From Anniella stebbinsi (Eukaryota > Chordata > Lepidosauria > Squamata > Anniellidae), in NCBI GenBank assembly GCA_029215795.1, contig JARDYH010000005.1:38632001-38696000 (forward strand): a DNA stretch of 64,000 nt, written 5' to 3'. The translations under genes were made by a program, and so were the position numbers. The notes under the pieces were generated by a model. That model was not told where the DNA came from. It saw nothing but the letters and a program-made list of their open reading frames with translations, and did not search any database. Of this stretch, positions 34,200-42,470 are shown in pieces. Positions within the stretch are counted from its first letter, which is position 1; each line of letters begins with the position of its first letter.

Positions 34200-35661
34200 G
34201 CTGAAACTTATGGGGTTTGAAGTCAAAGCCATCTGGGAACACGAGTGGCGCCAAATGCTAAAAACAGATGTGGAACTCCAAAATTTTCTTGTTGATGATA
34301 ATTTTCCAGAACCTCTCGAACCTGGAAATGCCCTCTTTGGAGGGCGTACTAATGCGATCTCTCTGTATTGTAAACCTGAAGAGGGGGAGCAGATTCATTA
34401 CTATGAGTTTACAAGTCTGTATCCTTATGTAGGCAAAAACAAGGCATACCCTCTTGGCCACCCTGAAATAATTTATGAAAAATTTAAGCCTCTGTCCGCT
34501 TACTTCGGCCTTGCAAAAGTTAAAATTTACCCACCGCGGGGTCTTTTCTTTCCTGTTCTCCCTACTAAGGTTAGTGGCAAGCTCATGTTTGTCCTGTGTA
34601 AAACTTGTGCACAAACTCATCAGCAGGGAACATGCGAACATTCAGATGAGGAGCGTGCTCTGTTAGGAACATGGTGCACTATTGAATTGAATGTCGCTAT
34701 AGAAAAGGGGTACAAGGTTGTGGAAGTTTACGAAGTCTGGCATTTTGAAAATAAGTCCAGTCGTTTGTTTTCAGATTATATTGATATGCATCTTCGCCAG
34801 AAACAGGAGGTTTCAGGGTACCCCCAGTGGTGTGTCAGTGCAGAAGATAAAAAGCAATATATTGATACTTATCTCCAGCATGAAGGGATTGCATTGCGAC
34901 CCAGTCAGATTGAGGTGAATCCAGCAAAGAGGCAAATTGCAAAATTATTCTTAAATTCTCTGTGGGGAAAATTTGGCCAGAGAACAAATCTGCCTAACAC
35001 ACAGTTGGTGAGAGACCCAGATGAGTTATTTCAGCTTCTGTTTTCTGATGCTTATGATGTTTCAATGTGTGAATTTATTGATGATGAGGCTGTCTGTGTG
35101 TCCTGGAAGCATTCTGAAGATCGGGTATTGGCTCTAGGTAGGAAAAATGTGTTCATAGCAGCCTTTACAACGGCATATGCGCGTCTGCAGCTCTACAATT
35201 TGCTAGACAAATTGAAAAAGCGTTGTCTCTACCACGATACCGATTCTGTGATATTTGTGAGTCAGGAGGGGCAATGGATGCCCCCTCTTGGTGATTACTT
35301 AGGAGACCTCACAAGTGAACTACCCGCAGATCAATTTATCACAGAGTTCGTGTCAGCAGGTCCAAAATCTTATGGCTATAAAACTGTTTCGGGGAATGTT
35401 ACAATCAAGGTCAAAGGGATCACACTGAACACTGCTAATTGTGAAAAAATTAATTTCAACAGTCTCAAAGATCTGGTTTTTAACTACGTCTCAGACAGGG
35501 ACCAGGGGCCAGCTCGTGAGATGGCAGTACAACAACCAGGTATTGTAAGGAACAAACGCAGGTGGACTCTTGAATCAAAGCCTGTCAGAAAAACTCAAAA
35601 AGTGGTCTATGACAAAAGAGTTATTCATCAAGGCTTTAAAACATTGCCTTATGGTTTTTGA
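34191..35661 (+). pseudogene. DNA polymerase B, polymerase domain
   Basis: Holds the palm motifs of a protein-primed family B polymerase. Motif A region is TSLYPYVGKNKAYPLGHP near 34408-34460, motif B is KLFLNSLWGKFGQ near 34942-34981, and motif C is YHDTDSVIF near 35230-35256, followed by KSYGYKT and KVKGITLN. In motif A the residue before FTSLYP is Glu where catalytic Asp is expected. The C-terminus is at a TGA (35659-35661), two bases before the ATPase ATG at 35664. The upstream part of this open frame (34078-34190) is the wrong frame of the exonuclease segment. Replication of the viral DNA would be its role; the accumulated changes say this copy cannot do it. Confidence 0.9.
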
Positions 35662-35663
35662 AT

Positions 35664-36337
35664 ATGTATACACGTTGGAAACATCCATTTTCAGCTATTC
35701 TAGCAGGACCTAGCAACTGTGGGAAACTTTTTTTATCAAACAAATGTTGGACAATGCTAATTCTGTTTTTTCAGCTGTACCTGAAAATATTGTGTGGTGT
35801 TATGGTTGTTGGCAGCCTTTGTACAAAGAACTACTGTGTAAATATCCTTTTATTCATTTTGTGCAAGGTCTGCCTGAAAAATTTGATGATACAGTTTTGT
35901 TACCTCTCAATAAAGTAAATTGTCTTGTGATAGATGATTTAATGCAGTCTGTATGTGATAATAGTGATGTTGAAAAGGTCTTTACTCAATATGTACAGCA
36001 CAGGAATTTGAGTCTGTTTTTCATAACTCAGAATATATTCTGCAAGGGAAAAAGTATCCATACCATAACTCTAAATGCTAAATATTTGGTCTTGTTCAAA
36101 AACCCGAGAGATAAATTGCAGATAATGACTTTAGCTCGCCAGTTGTACCCACAAAACAGCCAATTCTTATTGGAGGCCTTTGCGGATTCTACAAGCAAAC
36201 CTTATGGTTATCTGGTGGTGGATTTACATGCCACAACCCCCAATAATTACAGGCTGAGAACTGGCCTGTTCCCTCCAGACCTGCCTGTAGTGTACATCAT
36301 GAAAAAAACAGGTGGTAACAAAAGGCAGCGCCTTTAG
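35664..36337 (+). pseudogene. genome packaging ATPase, FtsK/HerA type, one frameshift
   Basis: Two frames together cover the usual length of about 220 residues. The first (35664 onward) gives the N-terminus and Walker A (AGPSNCGK, near 35703-35726); the second (open from 35744) gives the rest: Walker B LVIDDLM near 35925-35945, the sensor-like FFITQNIF, then YLVLFKNPRDKLQIMTLARQ and KPYGYLVVDL. These are typical of Polinton packaging ATPases, which pump DNA into the capsid. The shift lies between about 35725 and 35743, beside a run of seven T, and amounts to one missing base. The stop at 36335-36337 is followed 41 bases later by the next gene. Confidence 0.92.
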
Positions 36338-36378
36338 TGTTGTACTATGTATTACTGCGCAGTTCCCAGAGAGGTAAC

Positions 36379-36707
36379 ATGTCTCTCTGTGTAAAAAGAA
36401 ATCTTCCGCTCTTAAAGCATCTTATTAAGATGTCTCCTCAACAAAGAAAAGCTATTTTATGCTCAGCATCTGATGACCTGATTGCTGCCATCTCAGAAAT
36501 AGCACTCAATACTTTAAAAGGCAACATTCCTCTATCTCCTCAACAGGTACGCATATTAAGAAAGAAGCAGGGTATTATTAAAAATTGAGTAACAAGAAAA
36601 TCACTCTGAAAAGAAAGAAATTTTTGGTGAAGCAATCTGGTGGTTTTCTGGTGCCATTACTAAGTTTTGCAATTCCTCTACTCACAGGCCTTTTAATCAA
36701 CCAATAA
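36379..36707 (+). pseudogene. small conserved Polinton protein with hydrophobic C-terminus, one frameshift
   Basis: The first 70 codons (36379-36588) read MSLCVKRNLPLLKHLIK..., then SDDLIAAISEIALNTLKGN and SPQQVRILRKKQ. An ATG at 36379 is preferred over the earlier GTG frame start. A TGA at 36586-36588 closes the frame. The frame offset by one base continues from about 36591 with a basic stretch and KQSGGFLVPLLSFAIPLL, ending at TAA 36705-36707. The two parts have the order seen in a small gene found next to the ATPase in Polintons and adintoviruses. Its function is not settled; a virion role is often suspected. The stop overlaps the next ATG (TAATG). Confidence 0.7.
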
Positions 36708-37423
36708 TGGAGTATGCTGAAAAGATGTATTTGGTCCCAAGCCAACAACTAGAACAACTAAAGGCGTCAACTCCGAAGGAGGAGAACATCAGAACTGCAA
36801 CCATGAGTTCATTAGATATTGAAATGCAAGGGATTCTCAGCAGGACTGACTTAACTGAATATGAAAAAGCCAAACGTTATGATTCTTTGCTTCAAAAATA
36901 TCTTACACATGTAAGGCAAAGGGAGGCAGAGAAAGAAAACCTAACTTTATTTCTGCCTCAGACACCACAGAACGCTGTGGAACCTTCAGCAGTTTCTGAC
37001 CCTGTCTACCAGGAAGTAATAGACAACCTGCCTGATAGATATAAAAATAATGCAAGAATCCTATTAAACAAAATGAAGGTAAACAAAGATATTTCTTCGT
37101 GGGATGAGAAGGATAATTTTGTGTACAAGGGGAGTGTTATATTGGGCTGCAATATGACGGATTTGATTAAGGGGGCCATGCAGACACATACCCTGACAAC
37201 CAGACATGCGCCTAAAGGCTGGGATGTTTTTATGAGGTCTCTGGCTGAACTGAATATTCCAACATCTATAGGGGGTAGTCTTGCTAATAGAGAAGTCTTG
37301 GATGCGCTAAAGGCAGCCAAGGGCTTTTCAACAACAACAGCAATGGATCTCTCACCTAACCTTTCTCACAAGCGTACTAAAAAGCAAAGAAAACATGACA
37401 TCCCTGCCTGGCTCAACTTATAA
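36707..37423 (+). CDS. conserved Polinton/adintovirus protein of unknown function
   Basis: 238 intact codons starting MEYAEKMYLVPSQQLEQL, the characteristic N-terminus of a gene that follows the ATPase in many Polintons. A middle part rich in charged residues (about 25-110) precedes a conserved core (NLPDRYKNNARILLNKMK, then GSVILGCNMTDLI near residues 105-160). The C-terminus is basic (HKRTKKQRKHDIPAWLNL), which could contact DNA. The function is unknown to me. It overlaps the preceding stop by one base, so the two genes are tightly packed. AATAAA at 37464-37469 can end transcripts of the whole + strand set. Confidence 0.8.
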   Translation: MEYAEKMYLVPSQQLEQLKASTPKEENIRTATMSSLDIEMQGILSRTDLTEYEKAKRYDSLLQKYLTHVRQREAEKENLTLFLPQTPQNAVEPSAVSDPVYQEVIDNLPDRYKNNARILLNKMKVNKDISSWDEKDNFVYKGSVILGCNMTDLIKGAMQTHTLTTRHAPKGWDVFMRSLAELNIPTSIGGSLANREVLDALKAAKGFSTTTAMDLSPNLSHKRTKKQRKHDIPAWLNL

Positions 37424-37522
37424 TATTATCAGCGCATTTTTCTTTTTATGTTTTAGACCTTAAAATAAAAATGTAAAAATATGTTAATTTGCGATATGCG
37501 CGTTAACTCTGTACTGTCCATT
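37424..37522. terminator. convergence point with polyadenylation signal
   Basis: 99 bases between the ends of the + strand and - strand gene sets. AATAAA on the + strand lies at 37464-37469. No clean AATAAA is visible for the - strand genes. Confidence 0.55.
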
Positions 37523-38833
37523 TTACATATAGTCAAACAGGACATTTCTTCTGTGATTTATCTCTATCACATTGTCAAAACCCCCATACACAATCATGTT
37601 GATCATGTCAGCCAGGACTCTACTAAATCGAAATTCTGCCCTAAGGTTTCCCATTTTTATCAAAGAGTAGTGGTCTCCACCTTCTTGGTCTGGAGTCGGG
37701 TCAAAGGCAAAAAGTGTGTAGCCTCGAACATAGTCCTCACGGTTAATTAAAAGAGACCTGTCTTTCATATGTTTCCCCGCTGTTTGTATGAGACTCATGT
37801 ATTCTCTTACACAGTTTCCCTCTTCGAAAACAGGCTGGAACGGTTTTGTTGGGATCTGTTCTCCATCCAGGTAAAGGGCCGCGAAATGAATATTAAAATG
37901 TTTAAAATTAAAAGGATTTTAAAGGTAAGATCCGCTGTAAGAATCATTATCAACCATGCCTATAATAACCTGCTTCGGTAATGGCCCCAAAAATAGGTTT
38001 TCCTGATTGGCGACACGACTCCCCCTTGGAATGCTAAACACCTTCATACTCACACGATCCACAGGATACTTGGCATTAGCAGTCAACAGAGCCTCGGCAT
38101 GGCCTAAACACACGCCTGGGGCGACTCTCACTTTCTTAACAAAAAGTGACGCTGACAAAATCTGTAGTTTGTAATGCCTAGCTGCGTTGTCTGACATTAA
38201 GCAGAATGTATCTTTGCTACAAGTAAGTTTGATCTTCAGATCAACCCCGTTTAATAACAGGTTTTCTTGAAAAAAAAGATCAGCATGGAGATGCCCCAGA
38301 AGGTCTATTTTCCGGCTTTCAGTGGTCAGGTTTGCTCTTCTATTAAAACCAAGATTATTCCCACCCCTGTCACCAGATTCAAGTTCCCCCGGTGTATCTT
38401 TGTAAAATAGTCCTGCAGAGAATTGTGTTGCCAATGCATCCTCGCTGTAATTCAGCACAGATTCAAAATAGGCTCTATATGGATATGAATTATTACTCTG
38501 ACTTATTAATCTATCACCCAGCATCACATCCAGCTGGCTAAACATGGATGCAATTGGATAATTCACCAGACCTACATTAGCGTCTGCTGCAAGGTTGGTT
38601 CTGTCAGGATTGACAATTTTGCAACACACATACAGCAAGGTGTTATTTAAGTCCATATAATCCTCACCATTTCCTGCAATGAAGAAATCCAGGGGTGCTG
38701 TGTCTGTAAGGGCTGACAAGGGGGGTACCTCGATATACAGACTTCTCTCAATGCTGGTCTGCGTGGGTCCAATGTTGAATAGGTCAAGTTCAGATTTAGT
38801 GCATTCTTCAGAGCCACAGTGGATAAAAGCCAT
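37523..38833 (-). pseudogene. major capsid protein (double jelly roll), one in-frame stop
   Basis: From the ATG at 38833 the frame is open for 304 codons, meets a TAA at 37919-37921 and then continues in the same frame, without another stop, to 37523. The whole is 437 codons including both stops, a normal length for Polinton capsid proteins. The first part has ERSLYIEVPPLSALTDTAPL and SMFSQLDVMLGD; the end has REDYVRGYTLFAFDPTPDQ, GNLRAEFRFS and NVIEINHRRNVLFDYM, all typical of this family. It would form the hexon-like shell. A single nonsense codon is the only lesion seen. It is the last gene of the - strand set and lies 9 bases after the pVI/pX-like gene. Confidence 0.95.
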
Positions 38834-38842
38834 AGCTATGGT

Positions 38843-39324
38843 TTAAAATATATCTCCTTTAGCTGGAAAAGACCGACGCCTGTTTGTTACAACTCTTCTC
38901 CTGTGGCTTTTCTTCCCTCTCTGGCGTCTCTTTCCTCTCTGCGCTTTTCTTTTAAAGGGGTGTGGTGGACCAATCAATCTTACCCATGATGCTTTTTTAG
39001 AGCCCTCCTCCTTTTAATATACATTAGCCCTGACCCGTCTTGTTGTGGTCGTGGTGTGTTCACTCTGTTCAACACTTCTTTTGTAACGTGACTGATTACA
39101 TCTTTAGCAATATTATGAGCAGCAGTTTTTGCGTGGGGTTTAATGATGTCTATGCCTCTTCTCAAAAGGGGAATAGCTATTCGGAAAAGGCTCCTGAAAA
39201 CCCCACCAAGCCCTGCTCCATACATAACAGGGGTCCCCTGGTATCCTGTCAGGGTGTACCCCGCCTGAGCTTTATAATAATTACGATAAACGGACGGGTC
39301 ACCATATGTTTTCAGAATAGCCAT
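38843..39324 (-). pseudogene. pVI/pX-like minor virion protein, frame-shifted basic tail
   Basis: The start ATG at 39324 gives MAILKTYGDPSVYRNYYKAQ, then a glycine-rich stretch and an amphipathic segment (FRSLFRIAIPLLRRGIDII), conserved in Polinton minor capsid candidates. The first frame ends at 38980 after RRRALKKHHG. An adjacent frame, open to TAA 38843-38845, has no ATG of its own and is very basic (KRKAQRGKRRQRGKKSHRR), ending in GDIF. A short basic tail with that type of ending is usual for this protein, so a one-base shift near 38985-39005 is likely. The family comparison with adenovirus pVI/pX is inference. The penton stop lies 5 bases upstream of the ATG. Confidence 0.65.
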
Positions 39325-39328
39325 TTTC

Positions 39329-40054
39329 TTAAAATACAAAGGTTCTCCGAGGGTGAAAGTGTAGCTTCACCGTCACCTTACCAAAACGAAATGGTATGTT
39401 TTTGTTCTGATCATTCTTTATTTCAACGGTGATAGTGTCAATGTGATCCTTGGTTACAGGGATGTAGTGCGGTTTGTCATAGCCAATGTTGACACATTCG
39501 TTGTTTTTTCCATGCACAGGTATGCAGCGCAGTAAAGGCACATAATAATCTCCAACTATCTGGTGCTCCACAATGTCTGTGTAAATGTATAAGGTGTTAA
39601 AACCTCCAGTAATGTCAGCAGGAAAAGGCAATTTTTTAACATTCTGTTCAGGAAACAGGCCTAATATGTTGGCCAATTCTGCACTAGCTAGAAAGGAATA
39701 TTGTTCTGTTGCTTGCAGACTAATTTTTCGAGAAACAGTATCGTAGTGCAGGATTACTTTCGGACCACCTCGTATAAGGCTGTTCATGTTTTCAAGCAAC
39801 TCAGGGATGTCTGCATAATAGCCACGTCGCAGAACAAAATGATACCTAGTTTCTGTACTAGCAATTTCAAAGCGTGCATCTCTAGTTAGAGTATCCCAGC
39901 TGTGAGGGTACTGAATTTCAACTAGGCCAACTTCCCAGACACCAGGAAGGTCCAAAGCTCTACCTAATTGAATAGTACATGCTGAACTCTTGTTTGGAAA
40001 AGTCGCTGCACAGGCATTGCTGGGTAAGGTAACGTAAAACCCACCATCACCCAT
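39329..40054 (-). CDS. penton-like minor capsid protein (single jelly roll)
   Basis: 241 intact codons from the ATG at 40054 (an upstream GTG start is less likely). It begins MGDGGFYVTLPSNACAATFP, then LPGVWEVGLVEIQYPHSW, the hallmark opening of Polinton minor capsid (penton) proteins, and ends in a beta-rich region (RFGKVTVKLHFHPRRTFVF). It would sit at the capsid vertices. Integrase ends 4 bases upstream and the pVI/pX-like gene starts 5 bases downstream, so these genes probably share a transcript. No lesion is seen. Confidence 0.92.
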   Translation of the reverse strand: MGDGGFYVTLPSNACAATFPNKSSACTIQLGRALDLPGVWEVGLVEIQYPHSWDTLTRDARFEIASTETRYHFVLRRGYYADIPELLENMNSLIRGGPKVILHYDTVSRKISLQATEQYSFLASAELANILGLFPEQNVKKLPFPADITGGFNTLYIYTDIVEHQIVGDYYVPLLRCIPVHGKNNECVNIGYDKPHYIPVTKDHIDTITVEIKNDQNKNIPFRFGKVTVKLHFHPRRTFVF

Positions 40055-40058
40055 TCTT

Positions 40059-41150
40059 CTATACAGGTTCACAAAGATCAGAAGCGCACACCCAACTGTT
40101 GAACTTGCTAGGCCAGCCTAACCATTTCACTAAATGGTACTTTCTCCTACCCTTTCCTTTTGTTGCTAAGATTTCTTCAATCCTGTATGTCCTGTCCTCC
40201 TTGGCATTAACTTTCTGTAATTCCTCAGGATAGAAGTTGCCCACCACTACCTCACCTTCATAATATTTTAACTGGTATACAGGCCTCTTTGATCTTTTGA
40301 TGACTTCATCCACTATAAATAACTCGGTGGTAAAGTTTTGTTCGTAACCCTTAGCAAAGACACCCTTGCATTTAGAAATGCGTACATGATCCCCTTTTTT
40401 AAAATACGCCAACTCCGGCTTTCTTTTTATACCGTCAAAATAAACGGTTCTCCAAACGGCCAAGGAGTTCGACTGATTAACGTCAACAGGCCTAGTTTTT
40501 ATAGTTCTGTGAAAACTATGGTTATAACTTTTTAGAAATTGGGGTAACACACCTATATATGTGAATGTATTGTTGGCTGTGAAATACCTCCACATTTTAG
40601 TTTTTAAAGTTCTGTTGAAGCATTCCACAACTGCTGCTTTGACTTCATTGCTGGTAACAAAATGGTGTATTCCTTGGTGTTTGAATAGTTTCTTCACTGT
40701 TCTGTTTAGAAACTCCCTGCCTTTGTCTGTCTGTATTTTGACAGGGACTCTTCCATCTTGTGTGAAAATAGCTTTAAAAGCAGTGGCCACCTGGCCGCCT
40801 GTCTTGTCTTTTAGAACCCTTGCCCATGCATATTTAGACAAAATGTCTATAATGGTTAAAATGTACTTGTAACCCTTGTTATATTGAGAAAACTGTTGCA
40901 TATCAACTAGATCGGCCTGCCATTGCGAATCCACTTCAGACACAATTGTCTTATTTCTTTTAAAATGGATCCTGGCTGGTTTATGCAGCATGTAAGCATC
41001 CTGATCTGACAACCATTTGGTAACCTCTCTTTCGCAGTGGTTTTTGCTCTGTTTTTTGGCCTCCTGAAATAGGGAGTTGACTCCATCCAAACTCCCAACA
41101 TGTCCAGGGGTATAATAAATATTCCTTAGGATCTCTTCATGAGTTGCCAT
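40059..41150 (-). CDS. retrovirus-type integrase with chromodomain
   Basis: 363 intact codons. The N-terminal region (IYYTPGHVGSLDGVNSLF and VTKWLSDQDAYMLHKPAR) is the form seen in Polinton integrases. The catalytic core carries the D-D-E set at D80 (WQADLVDM), D142 (IQTDKGREF) and E176 (VVECFNRTLK). A C-terminal chromodomain (YRIEEILATKGKGRRKYHLV, then WLGWPSKFNSW) covers about residues 320-360 and would guide insertion toward certain chromatin. The protein joins the viral ends to host DNA. It is the first gene of the - strand set, 81 bases downstream of the final exon of the right terminal gene. No lesion is visible. Confidence 0.96.
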   Translation of the reverse strand: MATHEEILRNIYYTPGHVGSLDGVNSLFQEAKKQSKNHCEREVTKWLSDQDAYMLHKPARIHFKRNKTIVSEVDSQWQADLVDMQQFSQYNKGYKYILTIIDILSKYAWARVLKDKTGGQVATAFKAIFTQDGRVPVKIQTDKGREFLNRTVKKLFKHQGIHHFVTSNEVKAAVVECFNRTLKTKMWRYFTANNTFTYIGVLPQFLKSYNHSFHRTIKTRPVDVNQSNSLAVWRTVYFDGIKRKPELAYFKKGDHVRISKCKGVFAKGYEQNFTTELFIVDEVIKRSKRPVYQLKYYEGEVVVGNFYPEELQKVNAKEDRTYRIEEILATKGKGRRKYHLVKWLGWPSKFNSWVCASDLCEPV

Positions 41151-41230
41151 ATTTGTAAGTTAACACACAGGAATGGAGGCGTAAGTTTTACAACAAAACG
41201 TTTTTACTGCTGCAAATCACCAAAGAAAAA

Positions 41231-41863
41231 TCATTCTTCTATTTCCATGTCTGGGGAAACACACGAAATGCAGGAAATGTTGACAGTCTGTGAAGTGTCA
41301 ATGTTCAAGTTCTCAAAAGCACCACACACATCACTCATCTGTGTAAAAAAAGAAAGTTTTAGTCATCCACAATCAAGACCCTGTACAAACAATTAAGAAC
41401 ATTTTACTAAAGACATAAAAACACTCACCAGTGTGTCATCTGTCTCTGCTTCAAGAGTCTCCAGGGGAGGCTGGTAGGTAGAACAGGATGTGGTAGGATC
41501 TCCCTGCTCCGTTTTCTCTTCGGGCCGTGGGGCTATTTTCGTAAGACCACAGCCATTAACGGTTTCAACAGGCTCACACCCCTGATCGGTACAAGCCATG
41601 CACCAAGCAACAAAGGATGGGGTTTCAGGATCCGGATCCGGCCCTGATGTCAGTTGGTAAGGAACCAGTTTTCTGGGTTGAAGCTTCATGGGTGCCAGTG
41701 GAGAAGAAAAACCCGCAGGTCCTACGTATGAGGGTATGCTCTCGGTTAAAGCAGAGGTATTCTGAGACACTGGTGGCGTATGCACAGTTTTCACCTTTCT
41801 AGGCTGAAGCTTCAAGGGTGCCCACTGTTTAGAAAAAGCCCAGAGACCTCTAGGATCCGCCAT
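41231..41863 (-). CDS. right terminal spliced gene, two exons, CxxC protein
   Basis: Exon 1 is 41429-41863 (donor CTG|GTGAGTG) and exon 2 is 41231-41338 (acceptor TTTACACAG|); both are phase 0, giving 180 residues. It starts with MADP inside the inverted repeat, like the left gene, and then diverges. Residues 10-75 contain the repeated motif AP(L/M)KLQPRK. Cysteine pairs follow: WCMACTDQGC in exon 1 and ISCISCVSP in exon 2; the tail is acidic (DMEIEE). Both pairs could bind zinc. I recognise no family. Small CxxC/acidic proteins under a terminal promoter recall accessory, oncogene-like proteins of small DNA viruses, but no LxCxE motif is present. Reading on past the donor gives a slightly longer 156-codon unspliced form. 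Confidence 0.7.
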
Positions 41864-42176
41864 GCTCTCCCCTCAGGAAAAACTTGTCTGGGCATGCCAA
41901 GAATGACTTCTTTTGCTCCTGTGCTAAATGGGGTGGAGTTACAGCTCTACAACCACTTCCTATTGGTCCGCAGTAGCCTGGGGAGTTGTTAGAGGGGTCA
42001 CATGACCCTCTGGGCCAATCTGGGAGCGGTTTGAAACCCCCGCCTAAAATGGTATTGGGGCCACATGACCACATGGGGGTCACGTGATCACCTGGGTGGA
42101 GGGGTGGTCACATGACACTCGGTTCCATGATCTCACTTCCGGCTAAGGGGGATTCCTGCTAGTGCGGGACTTCCGG
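41850..42176 (-). repeat. right terminal inverted repeat
   Basis: Inverted counterpart of 22720-23045. Includes the ATG of the right terminal gene (41861-41863). Differences are scattered single bases and small indels. Confidence 0.95.
41955..42176 (-). promoter_or_regulatory. promoter-like region in right inverted repeat
   Basis: Holds the same sites as the left repeat: ACTTCCGG (ETS type) at 42135-42142 and 42169-42176, TCACGTGA at 42080-42087 with nearby TCACATGA-type sites, and CCAAT elements in both orientations near 41960-42015. Confidence 0.6.
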
Positions 42177-42180
42177 CACG

Positions 42181-42218
42181 CTACTGAGGGACAGGCCGTG
42201 AAGCCTGTTTCTCAGTAG
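42181..42218. repeat. short hairpin at right boundary
   Basis: 'ctactgag' and 'ctcagtag' flank an inner inverted pair 'ggacagg'/'cctgttt'. It lies 4 bases outside the recognised inverted repeat and has no counterpart on the left. Confidence 0.6.
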
Positions 42219-42470
42219 ATTTGAGCACCGTAGGGAAGCGGACGCCCCAGCAGGTGGTGACGGGGGGACTCCCCCCACCCAAAACCCCACCACCAAACCA
42301 CCCATCCCCCCCAAAACCCAGCCCGGACCTACTGGGTCTACCGCCACTCGCCGCTGCCGCCGCGTGACCCCCTGCAGCCCCGGGTTGCCCCCGCCGCCCC
42401 CCGGTTGGCCCGGATCACCCCAGGTTTCCCGGTTAGGACTGGGAAACCCCGGGCGATCTGGTCACCCTAA
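42219..42470. repeat. GC-rich segment right of the element
   Basis: Very GC- and C-rich compared with its surroundings, ending 'gatctggtcaccctaa', which resembles the end of the TAGGGTGACCA repeat family. No open frame of interest. Probably a different non-autonomous transposon adjoining the element. Confidence 0.4.

Larger units (their letters stand above)
22720..42176. mobile_element. Maverick/Polinton element of adintovirus type (endogenous DNA virus)
   Basis: The ends are inverted repeats of about 326 bp. The interior carries the full diagnostic set: retrovirus-like integrase with chromodomain, protein-primed family B polymerase, packaging ATPase, double-jelly-roll capsid, penton-like protein and small conserved virion genes. 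The + strand carries polymerase, ATPase and small genes; the - strand carries integrase and capsid genes, and the two sets converge near 37.45 kb. Length is 19,457 bp, of which 4,336 bp is an L1 insertion. Several genes are broken (see entries), so the copy is not functional as it stands. I could not define a 5-6 bp target duplication because the outer ends are unclear. Assignment rests on protein motifs and gene set read directly from the sequence. Confidence 0.95.
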
